A stretch of 64,000 bases of DNA, taken from Oscillospiraceae bacterium. GTDB lineage: Bacteria > Bacillota > Clostridia > Oscillospirales > Ruminococcaceae. This document shows positions 1-7,689 of the stretch, piece by piece (positions within the stretch are counted from its first letter, which is position 1; every line of letters starts with the position of its first letter). The position numbers were made by a program, and so were the translations under genes. Location: NCBI GenBank assembly GCA_003531585.1, contig DQFX01000031.1:12190-76189 (forward strand), given 5' to 3'. The notes under the pieces were generated by a model. It did no database searches and was not told where the DNA came from. It worked only from the letters and a program-made list of their open reading frames with translations.

Positions 1-18
1 GGTTTTTAGAGGTGACCT
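1..18. repeat. End of a second copy of the palindromic element
   Basis: These 18 bases match the terminal inverted repeat of the 164-bp palindrome at 27591-27754 at 17 of 18 positions (GGTGACCT here against GGTTACCT there). The rest of this copy would lie outside the window. It ends 8 bp from the stop codon of pdxT, much as the complete copy ends 4 bp from the stop codon of the GH9 gene. Only one terminus is visible, so the identity rests on this short match. Confidence 0.6.
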
Positions 19-26
19 TATGCAGT

Positions 27-614
27 TTATACCGCCGCAGATTCCCGCGCGGCAGCCGCCATGTCCAGAAAATAGCTGTGTACCGATGTGTCCTCGGTGA
101 GCTCCGGGTGGAAAGCTGTGACCAGCATATTCCCCTGACGTGCAGCAACGGCTTTTCCGCCGATTTCCGCGAGTATCTCGGCGCCCTGGGTGCTGCTGAT
201 GTACGGAGCGCGGATAAACGTCATCGGGACGCTGCCTATCCCCTTGAATACGCCGTTTGCGGCGAAGCTTCCGAGCTGCCTGCCGTAGGCGTTGCGCTTT
301 GCGGTTATGTCCATCACCGCGAGGTGAGGAGCTTCTCCGCCGTCTATCGACTTTGCGAGCAGGATAAGCCCCGCGCATGTCCCGAATACCGGAAGCCCGC
401 CGCTGATAAGCCCGCGCAGCGGCTCCATGAGTCCAAGCTCACGAAGCAGCTTTCCCTGTACGGTGCTCTCGCCGCCGGGGATTATGAGACCGTCCATCGG
501 CTGGCCGATATCCTTGAGCTGGCGTATCTCAAAGCTCTCAGCACCCAGGCTGGCGAGCATTTTCTCATGCTCGATGAATGCGCCCTGCAGCGCTAATACT
601 CCTATTTTCATCAT
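27..614 (-). CDS. pdxT: Pyridoxal 5'-phosphate synthase glutaminase subunit PdxT
   Basis: Class I glutamine amidotransferase that hydrolyses glutamine and passes ammonia to PdxS in the ribose-5-phosphate-dependent (DXP-independent) vitamin B6 pathway. The 195 residues are full length for the family. Visible motifs: PGGEST near residues 47-52, the nucleophile Cys80 in FGTCAG, and the His169/Glu171 pair in FHPEL. The start overlaps the stop of pdxS by 4 bp, so the two are translationally coupled in one minus-strand operon. An adjacent ATG at the next codon could serve equally well. Confidence 0.97.
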   Translation of the reverse strand: MMKIGVLALQGAFIEHEKMLASLGAESFEIRQLKDIGQPMDGLIIPGGESTVQGKLLRELGLMEPLRGLISGGLPVFGTCAGLILLAKSIDGGEAPHLAVMDITAKRNAYGRQLGSFAANGVFKGIGSVPMTFIRAPYISSTQGAEILAEIGGKAVAARQGNMLVTAFHPELTEDTSVHSYFLDMAAAARESAAV

Positions 615-1483
615 TTGCCGCGCTCCGCCATCAGGAGTGCGATCTCCTGCTCGTTGATGCCTACCATTGCTTCGCCGAGATCCTCGGAAAGCTCTGCGAG
701 CAGCTTCGCGTCGGTGAAGTTGGTTACTGCCTTTACTATCGCCGCAGCGCGCTTCTCCGGGTTTCCGGACTTGAATATGCCGGAGCCTACGAATACGCCC
801 TCAGCGCCGAGCTGCATCATCAGCGCAGCGTCCGCCGGCGTCGCAACTCCGCCTGCCGCGAAGTTTACGACCGGCAGCTTCTTGTTGTCGTGTACGTACT
901 TCACAAGTTCAAACGGCACTGCGAGGCTCTTTGCGGTCTCGTACAGCTCGTCCTCTGCCATTGAGCCGATCCTGCGGATCTCGCTCTGCATCATGCGCAT
1001 GTGGCGTACTGCCTGCACTACGTCACCGGTGCCAGGCTCGCCCTTCGTGCGTATCATGGAGGCACCCTCGTTTATGCGGCGGAGCGCTTCGCCGAGATCC
1101 TTAGCTCCGCATACGAACGGAACGTCGAACTTCGTCTTGTCTATGTGGTACTTGTCGTCAGCAGGGGAAAGGACTTCGCTCTCGTCGATGTAGTCGATCT
1201 CGATAGCCTGGAGTATCTGAGCTTCTGCAAAATGACCGATTCGGCACTTCGCCATTACAGGTATCGACACTGCTTCCTGAATGCCCTTGATCATCTTCGG
1301 GTCGCTCATTCTCGATACGCCTCCGGCTGCGCGGATATCCGCCGGAATGCGCTCCAGCGCCATGACTGCGCAGGCTCCTGCGGCCTCGGCGATACGCGCC
1401 TGCTCCGGGGTTGTTACGTCCATTATTACGCCGCCCTTCAGCATCTGGGCGAGATTCTTATTAAGTTCAAGTCTGTCTGACAT
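611..1483 (-). CDS. pdxS: Pyridoxal 5'-phosphate synthase synthase subunit PdxS
   Basis: TIM-barrel lyase that condenses ribose 5-phosphate, glyceraldehyde 3-phosphate and ammonia into pyridoxal phosphate; in the family it forms a dodecamer with PdxT. The 290-residue protein keeps the N-terminal MDVTTPEQA strand, the catalytic Lys near residue 79 (VMAKCRIGH) and the GEPGTGDV phosphate loop. The start has an AGAAGGAG ribosome site. Expression likely comes from the TTGAAA/TATAAT promoter at 1534-1561 and may be activated through the inverted repeats just upstream of it. Confidence 0.98.
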   Translation of the reverse strand: MSDRLELNKNLAQMLKGGVIMDVTTPEQARIAEAAGACAVMALERIPADIRAAGGVSRMSDPKMIKGIQEAVSIPVMAKCRIGHFAEAQILQAIEIDYIDESEVLSPADDKYHIDKTKFDVPFVCGAKDLGEALRRINEGASMIRTKGEPGTGDVVQAVRHMRMMQSEIRRIGSMAEDELYETAKSLAVPFELVKYVHDNKKLPVVNFAAGGVATPADAALMMQLGAEGVFVGSGIFKSGNPEKRAAAIVKAVTNFTDAKLLAELSEDLGEAMVGINEQEIALLMAERGK

Positions 1484-1533
1484 GGTTGTTGTCTCCTTCT
1501 GGTATTGTTGTTCTGAGCGCTCTCTTGTATTTT

Positions 1534-1561
1534 ATTATACCCAGAACTGGTTATCTTTCAA
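1534..1561 (-). promoter_or_regulatory. pdxS-pdxT promoter
   Basis: On the minus strand, TTGAAA (plus 1556-1561) and TATAAT (plus 1534-1539) are separated by 16 bp, a near-consensus sigma-A promoter about 50 bp upstream of the pdxS start. No other promoter as good is seen in this gap. Confidence 0.75.
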
Positions 1562-1571
1562 TGTTCAGAAT

Positions 1572-1638
1572 GGTATTATTTCGTAATACCAAATTGCGCC
1601 GATTGGTTTTGTATGTTGTTAATAAGAATATAACATAC
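1572..1638. promoter_or_regulatory. Cluster of inverted repeats upstream of pdxS
   Basis: Three dyads lie directly upstream of the pdxS -35 box: GGTATTA-5-TAATACC (1572-1590), an imperfect ACCAAAT-7-ATTGGTT (1588-1608), and GTATGTT-14-AACATAC (1611-1638). Position upstream of -35 fits an activator site. In other Firmicutes pdxST is controlled by the MocR-type regulator PdxR; no such gene lies in this window, so the link is inference. Confidence 0.4.
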
Positions 1639-1719
1639 TATCGTTTTTATTTTTCACAATCTATTATAGTATATCACAGTCTTTAAAACAAATCAGCATG
1701 TTTAGCCGTCTTTTTTGTT

Positions 1720-1738
1720 TTGCAGTAAATTGCAGTAA
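1720..1738. repeat. Short direct repeat upstream of the portal gene
   Basis: TTGCAGTAA occurs at 1720-1728 and again at 1730-1738, about 85 bp before the portal start. A weak -10-like TATTAT follows near 1748, but no convincing -35 box is placed for it. It may be an operator of the phage-derived cassette or chance. The remainder of the 339-bp gap 1484-1822 shows nothing else beyond the pdxS control region. Confidence 0.25.
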
Positions 1739-1822
1739 CGCAGGGGGTATTATCATATTGCGGGAAGGAACAGGAAAAAAGACTGGAACTTCCGGTAAAT
1801 AAATATCAAGGAGGAATGTGAT

Positions 1823-3205
1823 TTGGGCTTAAAGGACTGGCTGCTGCGCTCCGGCAGAAACAGCGGTTCGGCTGACATTGCGGGCTGCTACGCCGATATC
1901 CAGCGCTGGGAGGACATCTACAACGGCGGCGGCGACTGGCGCTACGCCCGCAGGGGAGGCATTCAGGGCGGCACCAGAAAGCTTGCTTCACTGGGAGCGG
2001 CTCGGGCGCTGTGCGGGGAACTCGCCAGGCTGTGTTTCACGGAGGGTACTTCAATGTGCTACTCCGACAGCGATACCGAGAGCTTCGTGAACCGGGTTCT
2101 CACTGAGAGCCGGTTTTCCGAGAGATTCCCGGTGTTTCTGGAGAAGGTCTTTGCGCTGGGCGGCGGTGTGATAAAGGTGTACTACGACGACAGTGCGCCG
2201 GACGGGGTTCCCGGAGTGAGGGTCGACCTCGTTACCGCGGACTGTTTCCTGCCGACAGCGTGGAACTCCCGTGAAATCACCGGCGGAGCGTTCGCTTCAA
2301 GGATAGTTTCCGGCGGGAGGAACTACATTCTCGCTGAATCCCAGGAACTGAGCGGAGATCAGCTCACTATCGAGAATCGGCTGTTCCGCGAGGACGGCGG
2401 CAAGGCTGATATGACCTCCGTGCTTCCCGGGCTGAGCGGTCAGAGCAGCGTTAAGGGACTGACAGCTCCGCTGTTCGTTTACCTCAGCGCAGGCTCCAGA
2501 CGGGCTGCAAGCTCTGGCGAATGCCCGCTGCTGGGAAGCTCGGTTTTCGACGGCGCGGAGGATACTCTGAAGAGCATCGACATCGTGTTCGACAGCCTTT
2601 CAAGGGAGTTCGTCCTCGGTAAGAAGCGTATTATCGTTCCGGCTTACGCGGTGCGCGGAGAATGGGACGCCGCCGGCAACAAGAAGCACTACTTCGATGT
2701 GAACGACGAGGTGTTCCAGGCAATGTCAACGTCTGACGCCGAGGAACTAAAGATCACCGACAACACCGGGGAACTCAGGGTAACGGAGCATGTGCAGGCG
2801 CTCGGGGAGCTTCTCGACCTGCTGTGTATGCAGGCGGGGCTTTCCGAGGGAGCGCTCTCGTTCAAGGACGGCACGATAAAGACCGCCGCCGAGGTAGTCA
2901 GCAGAAACAGCCGCACTTACCGTACGCAGGCGTTTTACCGCCGCAGGATCGGCGACGCGCTCAGCAGAATGACGGAGCTTATCTGCCGGCTTGGCAAGAT
3001 GGCGGGAGAGCTTCCTGACAACGTATGCGAGAGCGCTTCCGCGATATTCGCGGACGGTGCTGCAGAGGACGACGGCACAAGAACTGACAGGGCTGTGAAG
3101 CTATACAGCGCAGGACTTATTTCCAAGGCGCGTGCGCTTTCACAGATCTACGGAATATCGCTTGAGGAGGCTCAGGCGATGGAAAGGACGGACAACGATG
3201 GATAA
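1823..3205 (+). CDS. Phage portal protein (SPP1/A118-like)
   Basis: Portal proteins form the dodecameric ring at one capsid vertex through which DNA passes. The 460 residues fit the SPP1 gp6-type family in length; the alpha/beta stretch around residues 100-200 (KVFALGGGVIKVYYDD) and a helical C-terminal half (AGLSEGALSF..IKTAAEVVSRNSRTYRT) are typical. Translation starts at TTG with an AAGGAGG site 8 bp away. It opens a co-directional capsid/tail cassette and overlaps the next gene by 8 bp. No terminase gene precedes it; pdxS lies immediately upstream. Reading frame intact and base composition like its neighbours. Confidence 0.82.
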   Translation: MGLKDWLLRSGRNSGSADIAGCYADIQRWEDIYNGGGDWRYARRGGIQGGTRKLASLGAARALCGELARLCFTEGTSMCYSDSDTESFVNRVLTESRFSERFPVFLEKVFALGGGVIKVYYDDSAPDGVPGVRVDLVTADCFLPTAWNSREITGGAFASRIVSGGRNYILAESQELSGDQLTIENRLFREDGGKADMTSVLPGLSGQSSVKGLTAPLFVYLSAGSRRAASSGECPLLGSSVFDGAEDTLKSIDIVFDSLSREFVLGKKRIIVPAYAVRGEWDAAGNKKHYFDVNDEVFQAMSTSDAEELKITDNTGELRVTEHVQALGELLDLLCMQAGLSEGALSFKDGTIKTAAEVVSRNSRTYRTQAFYRRRIGDALSRMTELICRLGKMAGELPDNVCESASAIFADGAAEDDGTRTDRAVKLYSAGLISKARALSQIYGISLEEAQAMERTDNDG

Positions 3206-3590
3206 TGAGATCACTGTTCAGGAGGAGATTGAAAGCGCAGCGGCTGAGATTCCCGCAGACGCTGTAGAGGAGTCTGAGACTGAGCCGGCTCCCGGTGAGG
3301 GCTCCCAGGCCGAGGAGCTTCAGCAGCTTCGCGCAGAGATAATGGAACTCAGGCTGAAACTTGCGCTGCTGACCGGCGGCGCGGCTCCGGAGAGGCTTTG
3401 CGAGGGAGTTAAGCTTGCGGCGGGTATAATGTCTGCCGACGGCACGGAGCCTGACGACGCTGCGGCGGAGGTCCTGCGCGAGTATCCGCACCTCAGGCTT
3501 GTAAGGCGCAGCGTTCCTCAGTTCTCGGCGGAGAGCAGGGGAGCCAGTGATGGATTCGCGGCTATCAGAAGCATTTTCGCGCGAAAGTGA
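3198..3590 (+). CDS. Probable capsid assembly scaffold protein
   Basis: 130 residues starting at ATG 3198, inside the 3' end of the portal gene. The N-terminal half is strongly acidic and rich in Glu/Ala; residues ~35-60 (EELQQLRAEIMELRLKLALL) look like a coiled coil; the C-terminus is basic (IRSIFARK). This layout, and the position between portal and major capsid genes, is that of small scaffolding proteins, which bind coat protein through a basic tail. It is shorter than most scaffolds (about 180-250 residues). Assigned by composition and context rather than a diagnostic motif. Confidence 0.55.
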   Translation: MDNEITVQEEIESAAAEIPADAVEESETEPAPGEGSQAEELQQLRAEIMELRLKLALLTGGAAPERLCEGVKLAAGIMSADGTEPDDAAAEVLREYPHLRLVRRSVPQFSAESRGASDGFAAIRSIFARK

Positions 3591-3974
3591 CGGCCGCTGA
3601 TTAAATTCGAGCGGGTTCGACAGCGCGTATCAAGCGGTCGTATCACTGCTCATTACATCAAGAAAATGCCGCAGCCGACGGAAAGCAGCGGGCTTACCGC
3701 AGAACACAGCCGGGCAGGCGCGGTCAACTGAACACAACAGCTTTGCGGTGCGGAAGGTCACGGACTTACCGGAATTCAGAGCCGCAGGACGCAGGCTGGA
3801 TCAAAACGCGGCATAATGCCGAGGGCGGGTGGCGGGTTCACATATAATTTCAATCAGTTCTCCGGGGAAGGCTGCGCGGCGCAACTGAGGCGGTCAGCCG
3901 TGAAAATTACGGCGCGGCAGCGGGCTTGCTCCGCCGGGGACGGATCAACTACTTTTTTAGGAGGATTTACTATA
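3591..3974 (+). other. 384-bp non-coding interval inside the capsid cassette
   Basis: No frame here has a convincing start plus ribosome site; the frame of the capsid gene is open from 3816 but lacks a Shine-Dalgarno there. The rest of the cassette is packed with gaps under 60 bp, so this gap stands out. The 3' part can form hairpins, e.g. GCCGT-7-ACGGC (3897-3913) and GCGGCAGC/GCTCCGC (about 3913-3933), just before AGGAGG of the capsid gene. It may be a structured 5' UTR, a packaging or RNA element, or the remains of a deleted gene. Confidence 0.5.
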
Positions 3975-4865
3975 ATGGCAAACACAATTACTTATGCAAA
4001 GGTTTTTCAGAAGGAGCTTGACAAGCAGGTGCTGGAGGGTTCTACTTCCGGCTGGATGGAGGAAAACGCCTCCCAGGTCATCTACAACGGCGGCAACGAG
4101 ATCAAGATGCCCAAGATGTCTCTCCAGGGACTGGGCAGCTACGACCGCGACGCGGGTTATTCCGGCGGCGCTGTTACATATTCCTACGAGACTTTCGCGC
4201 TCACCCAGGACAGAGGCAGACGTTTCCGTATTGACGCTATCGACGTTGATGAGAGCGGCTTCGGACTGGCGGCGGCAAATGTTGCGGCTGAGTTCCAGCG
4301 CACTCAGGTGATTCCCGAGATCGACGCTTACCGCTACTCCAAGCTGGCGGCCGCCGCTGAAATCAAGGATACCTACACTCCGGACAAGGCTACCGTGATG
4401 TCCTCCCTGCTGGCGCAGCTCGGCGAGGTCCGCGATATCACCGGCGACGAGGGCGACGTCGTTATCGTAATGAGCCGTCCTGTTTACGATAAGCTCATGC
4501 TTTCCGGGGAGATTTCCTACGCTGTGGAATCTACTCAGTTCAAGCAGGGCGAACTTGAGTTCACCGTTAAGTCTATCAACGGCGTTCCTGTGATCCCGGT
4601 GCCTTCGGCTCGAATGAAGTCTGAATATGACTTCAAGACTGACTCCGCTGGTGGGTTCGCGGCGAAGAGTTCTGCTAAGGATATTAATTGGATCATCTGC
4701 CCCAAGTCAGCCCCCATAGCAGTCTCCAAGACTGACAATGTGAAGATCATAACCCCCGAGGCGAACCAGTTTGCCGACGCGTGGGATATCGACTACCGCA
4801 AGTATCACGATCTTTTCGTTCCCGAAAACAAGAAGGCTGTTATCGCGGTGTCACTCGGCGTGTGA
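3975..4865 (+). CDS. Phage major capsid protein
   Basis: The 296-residue product resembles the HK97-fold coat proteins common in gut Firmicutes siphophages: N-terminal MANTITYAKVFQKELDKQ, an E-loop-like stretch with YNGGNEIKMPKM, a DRGRRFRID segment, and a C-terminal IDYRKYHDLFVPENKK. Start chosen at ATG 3975 because AGGAGG lies 8-10 bp upstream; the in-frame ATG at 3816 has none. The protein would build the shell together with the portal and scaffold encoded upstream. No separate prohead protease is encoded nearby, as is usual when a dedicated scaffold is present. Confidence 0.8.
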   Translation: MANTITYAKVFQKELDKQVLEGSTSGWMEENASQVIYNGGNEIKMPKMSLQGLGSYDRDAGYSGGAVTYSYETFALTQDRGRRFRIDAIDVDESGFGLAAANVAAEFQRTQVIPEIDAYRYSKLAAAAEIKDTYTPDKATVMSSLLAQLGEVRDITGDEGDVVIVMSRPVYDKLMLSGEISYAVESTQFKQGELEFTVKSINGVPVIPVPSARMKSEYDFKTDSAGGFAAKSSAKDINWIICPKSAPIAVSKTDNVKIITPEANQFADAWDIDYRKYHDLFVPENKKAVIAVSLGV

Positions 4866-4923
4866 TGTGAGATCTACAGGGCGGCGGCAGGGGCTGCCGC
4901 CCTTTTCTGTGAAAGGAGGAGCT

Positions 4924-5319
4924 ATGCTTATTACAGCAAGTGAATACAGCAGTATGGGATTTCCGGCGGTCAGCGGCGGAGATGTCGAGAGCTGCATCAA
5001 GAGAAGCGACTACATTATCTCTGCGCTCACGGAGGGCAGAGCCGAAAAGTCGGTAGAAGCAGGCGGGAAGCCCGCCGAGCTCGTCAAGCAGGCGGCGGGT
5101 TTTCAGACCTACATTCTGCTGAGGGAAAACGAACGTTACGAGAAAAGCTCACACTCCGGTTCGGAGAAGGTCTCTATCGGTGATTATTCCTACAGCACGC
5201 AGTCAAGCGAGAGCAGCGACAGCGGAAGTACGGCTTCGGACGATGAGAACAGCCTCAACGTGATCAGGCTGCTGCGCGCCGCCGGCTGCCTGTACGCCGG
5301 AGTGGAGGTGCTGGAATGA
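4924..5319 (+). CDS. Phage head-tail connector (adaptor) protein
   Basis: 131 residues, ATG 4924 behind GAAAGGAGGA. It is mostly helical, with the segment KVSIGDYSYS that is characteristic of adaptor proteins of the gp6/gp15 type, which dock under the portal after packaging. A Ser/Asp-rich stretch (residues ~88-108) precedes a final helix. The position directly after the major capsid gene and a 4-bp overlap with the next gene support a role in head completion. Family membership is judged by pattern, without a search. Confidence 0.65.
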   Translation: MLITASEYSSMGFPAVSGGDVESCIKRSDYIISALTEGRAEKSVEAGGKPAELVKQAAGFQTYILLRENERYEKSSHSGSEKVSIGDYSYSTQSSESSDSGSTASDDENSLNVIRLLRAAGCLYAGVEVLE

Positions 5320-5657
5320 ACGGAGTTAAGCCGATTCCCGCTGAGCTGCTTACCGACAGCGCTGTGCTGCTTACTCCGACCGGCTCCGGGTACTTGAGGG
5401 ATAACCTGGACAGCGTGCGTATCGTGAGAGTAAGCGCGATCACCGACTACACCACCGGGCGCACGCGCGACTGCACTGAGCTTGTAATGTACTTCGACTG
5501 TGTGAACTCCTCGCCTTCGGGTACGGAATTCGCGGCGGGCCAGTCGCTGGAATACGGCGGCGAGACCTACGAGGTAGTTTCCGCGGAGCTTTTCGCCGGA
5601 GAGGATCCCCACCACTGGCGCGTAAAGGCGCGCAAGACCGGCGGGGAACATATCTGA
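5316..5657 (+). CDS. Phage minor capsid / head closure protein (Minor_capsid_1-like)
   Basis: The 113 residues follow the pattern of the small minor capsid proteins of A118-like phages: PIPAELL near the start, then FDCVNSSPSGTEF, a GGETYEVVS strand and a HHWRVKA end. These proteins act as stoppers or neck components at the portal vertex. ATG overlaps the preceding gene by 4 bp, so production is coupled. The conserved VNSSP and HHW/Y motifs are visible directly; the neck role is inferred from the family. Confidence 0.68.
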   Translation: MNGVKPIPAELLTDSAVLLTPTGSGYLRDNLDSVRIVRVSAITDYTTGRTRDCTELVMYFDCVNSSPSGTEFAAGQSLEYGGETYEVVSAELFAGEDPHHWRVKARKTGGEHI

Positions 5658-5670
5658 AAGGAGGGGCGGT

Positions 5671-5805
5671 ATGGCGGAGTCCACAACAAAGAAGAACTCA
5701 GCGTCCGACAGCTCGCGCGAGGAAAGCTACCGCATGGCGAAGCTGCTCAGGGCTGGAAACCGCGAGCTTGCGCGGCAGCTCAATCTCAAGAAGGCGCGCA
5801 GATAA
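5671..5805 (+). CDS. Small basic protein of the phage cassette (44 aa)
   Basis: A short frame from ATG 5671 to TAA 5805 with an excellent AAAGGAGGGG ribosome site. The product begins MAESTTKKNS and ends LARQLNLKKARR: a polar N-terminus and a basic amphipathic C-terminal helix. It fits tightly between the head-closure and the 120-residue tail gene (13 and 22 bp gaps). I do not recognise a family; a chaperone-like or DNA/RNA-binding structural peptide is possible. Confidence 0.6.
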   Translation: MAESTTKKNSASDSSREESYRMAKLLRAGNRELARQLNLKKARR

Positions 5806-5827
5806 AGCTAGGAGGTCAGATGACAGA

Positions 5828-6190
5828 ATGACGATCTGGATAAACAACACCGGATTCAGCAGTGTGACGGAGCTTTCCGCCAAGCGGGAGCTTCGCCGCA
5901 CCGATATCCGTTACAATACGCAGGGCGATATGCTGATAGACCTTGTGAACCGGAAATACAGGCTCACGGTGAGGTTCGGGCTGTTGACCTCCAAGGAGCT
6001 GGAGCAGCTCCGCAGCCTTACTAAGGAAATATTCGTGACAGTTAAGTTCCCAGCGCCTGAGGGAGAGTCAGCCGACGGCGGGCTTGTTACCGGGGAGTTC
6101 CACATTTCCGACGAACCTGCCCCGACTGTTACGACGGTAAATGGCGTGACGATGTACGGCGGCGTGGAGCTCGTCATGCTTCAGAAGTGA
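5828..6190 (+). CDS. Phage tail-region protein, DUF6711-like
   Basis: 120 residues from ATG 5828, preceded by AGGAGG at a somewhat long distance. The pattern YNTQGDMLIDLVNRKYRL..FGLLT..EL...L through FPAP and ending YGGVELVMLQK resembles the DUF6711 proteins encoded in the tail module of Firmicutes siphophages. Beta-rich; likely a tail tube or baseplate-associated component. The match is by remembered pattern and should be confirmed. An out-of-frame ATG at 5820 ends after three codons. Confidence 0.55.
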   Translation: MTIWINNTGFSSVTELSAKRELRRTDIRYNTQGDMLIDLVNRKYRLTVRFGLLTSKELEQLRSLTKEIFVTVKFPAPEGESADGGLVTGEFHISDEPAPTVTTVNGVTMYGGVELVMLQK

Positions 6191-6201
6191 GGTGAGTACG
6201 C

Positions 6202-7689
6202 ATGATCACGGTTTCTGAAAAGTTCAGGAAGCTGGCTCAGGATAGCGGCCGCGAGGTCTGGTGCAGAATCACCGTCGGGAGCGAGGAGTTCCTCGATGAT
6301 CGCATCACCGATATGACGTTCGACGACGTGATACACCCCGACTGGTTCACGGTCGGCACTACCTGCTCGAACCGCCTGCATTTTACCGCTAGATATTCCG
6401 GGGAGCTTTCCTCGGGCGCAGAGGTCAGGGCTTACATCAGCTTCGACGGCAAGGAGTGGTGTCCGCTTGGCGTGTTCTATATCAGCCGACGGTACGTCCG
6501 CGGAAAATATGTCAGCGTGACCGCCTATGATAAGATGTACAGCCTTGATGTAAACTATGGCTGGAAGGGGGAGCTTCCGGTCACTTCCGACGTGCTTCTC
6601 CGGGACATATGCAGCAGCGTTGGCGTTGAATGCGCGGAAGCAGGTCAGCCGATAAAGCTTGAGAAGCTACCTGAGAACAGCACTGCGCAGGACCTCATCG
6701 GCTACATCGCTGGAATAAACCGCGCCTGCGCCAAAATCGACCGCACCGGCAGGCTCACGATGAAATACCATTCCCCGATAGATTTTGAACTCCAGGACAA
6801 GAACTGCTGCGAGATCCAGCGAAACATGGGAAGCTCGGTGGTTACCTGCGTGAAGGCGCACACCGGGGACGAGGATTTCACTGCGGGCGGCGGGGCGGAT
6901 ATCTCCACGATAGAGATCTATAACCCGTTCATGACTCAGAAGCTTACCGAGGATATGTACGTTATGTACAAGCCGTTTTCGTTCTACGGCGCGGAACTTC
7001 ACATGCAGGGAATGCCGTTTCTGGAGTCCGGCGATTCGCTGTACTTCCTTGACGGAAGCCTGCTGTACCGTATCGTGATAAGCGAGATAGAATACACCTA
7101 CGAAGGCGGGCTGTCGGCGGTGCTTTATTCGAAGAACAAGGTCTATGAGGAGGAAAGCAGCGACCTTGAGAAGCTCCTGGAAGAACTGCTTCACAAGAAA
7201 AATGCGGTATACTACAAGCGCGAGAATTCCGGGCAGATAAACGTCAAGCCGCTGGCGCAGATAATCGCGGATTTCGAGTTTGAATCCGAGGAGAACATGT
7301 TTGCGCAGCTCGACGTGAATTTCACCGTTAAGAACAGCACGGCGGATCAGCTTATCATCGGCGTGAACGTCAACGGGAAGGATATCCCGCGCAGTATAGT
7401 GCAGACGCTTTCCGGGACGGATTTCGAGCTGCTGCATGTGTACCATCTCGCAGAGAAGCTCCCGGCGGGCAAGAACCGCGTTTACGTCACGGCGCAGACC
7501 AAATCCGGCGAAGCGTATATTCCCGCCGGGGATATGCTCGCAACGCTTGTGGGGCATGGGATCTACGGTAACATGGGAAGCTCCAGGGATAAGATAACCC
7601 TTTACGAGAGGCTGCCGCACCTCAGCATGGTGGAGCCGAAGCTGACGCTGAAGAACGCAGCGGCACATATGGATAAGGAGGTCACATAA
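6202..7689 (+). CDS. Phage tail hub / baseplate-like protein
   Basis: A 495-residue, beta-rich protein. The N-terminal ~200 residues (SEKFRKLAQDSGREVWCRITVG; ITDMTFDDVIHPDWFTVGTTCSNRLHF; VSVTAYDKMYSL) resemble tail-hub or tail-associated proteins of siphophages, followed by an acidic linker near residues 310-330 and a C-terminal beta domain (residues ~340-495) that could bind a fibre. ATG 6202 with GAGGTGAG upstream; its stop overlaps the next start by 1 bp. No tape-measure gene precedes it, unlike in a normal siphophage tail module. Confidence 0.6.
   Translation: MITVSEKFRKLAQDSGREVWCRITVGSEEFLDDRITDMTFDDVIHPDWFTVGTTCSNRLHFTARYSGELSSGAEVRAYISFDGKEWCPLGVFYISRRYVRGKYVSVTAYDKMYSLDVNYGWKGELPVTSDVLLRDICSSVGVECAEAGQPIKLEKLPENSTAQDLIGYIAGINRACAKIDRTGRLTMKYHSPIDFELQDKNCCEIQRNMGSSVVTCVKAHTGDEDFTAGGGADISTIEIYNPFMTQKLTEDMYVMYKPFSFYGAELHMQGMPFLESGDSLYFLDGSLLYRIVISEIEYTYEGGLSAVLYSKNKVYEEESSDLEKLLEELLHKKNAVYYKRENSGQINVKPLAQIIADFEFESEENMFAQLDVNFTVKNSTADQLIIGVNVNGKDIPRSIVQTLSGTDFELLHVYHLAEKLPAGKNRVYVTAQTKSGEAYIPAGDMLATLVGHGIYGNMGSSRDKITLYERLPHLSMVEPKLTLKNAAAHMDKEVT

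Noticed and set aside
3816..3974. N-terminal extension of the major capsid protein from ATG 3816
   Set aside because: The frame is open but has no ribosome site, and the extension reads as basic low-complexity sequence; AGGAGG precedes ATG 3975.
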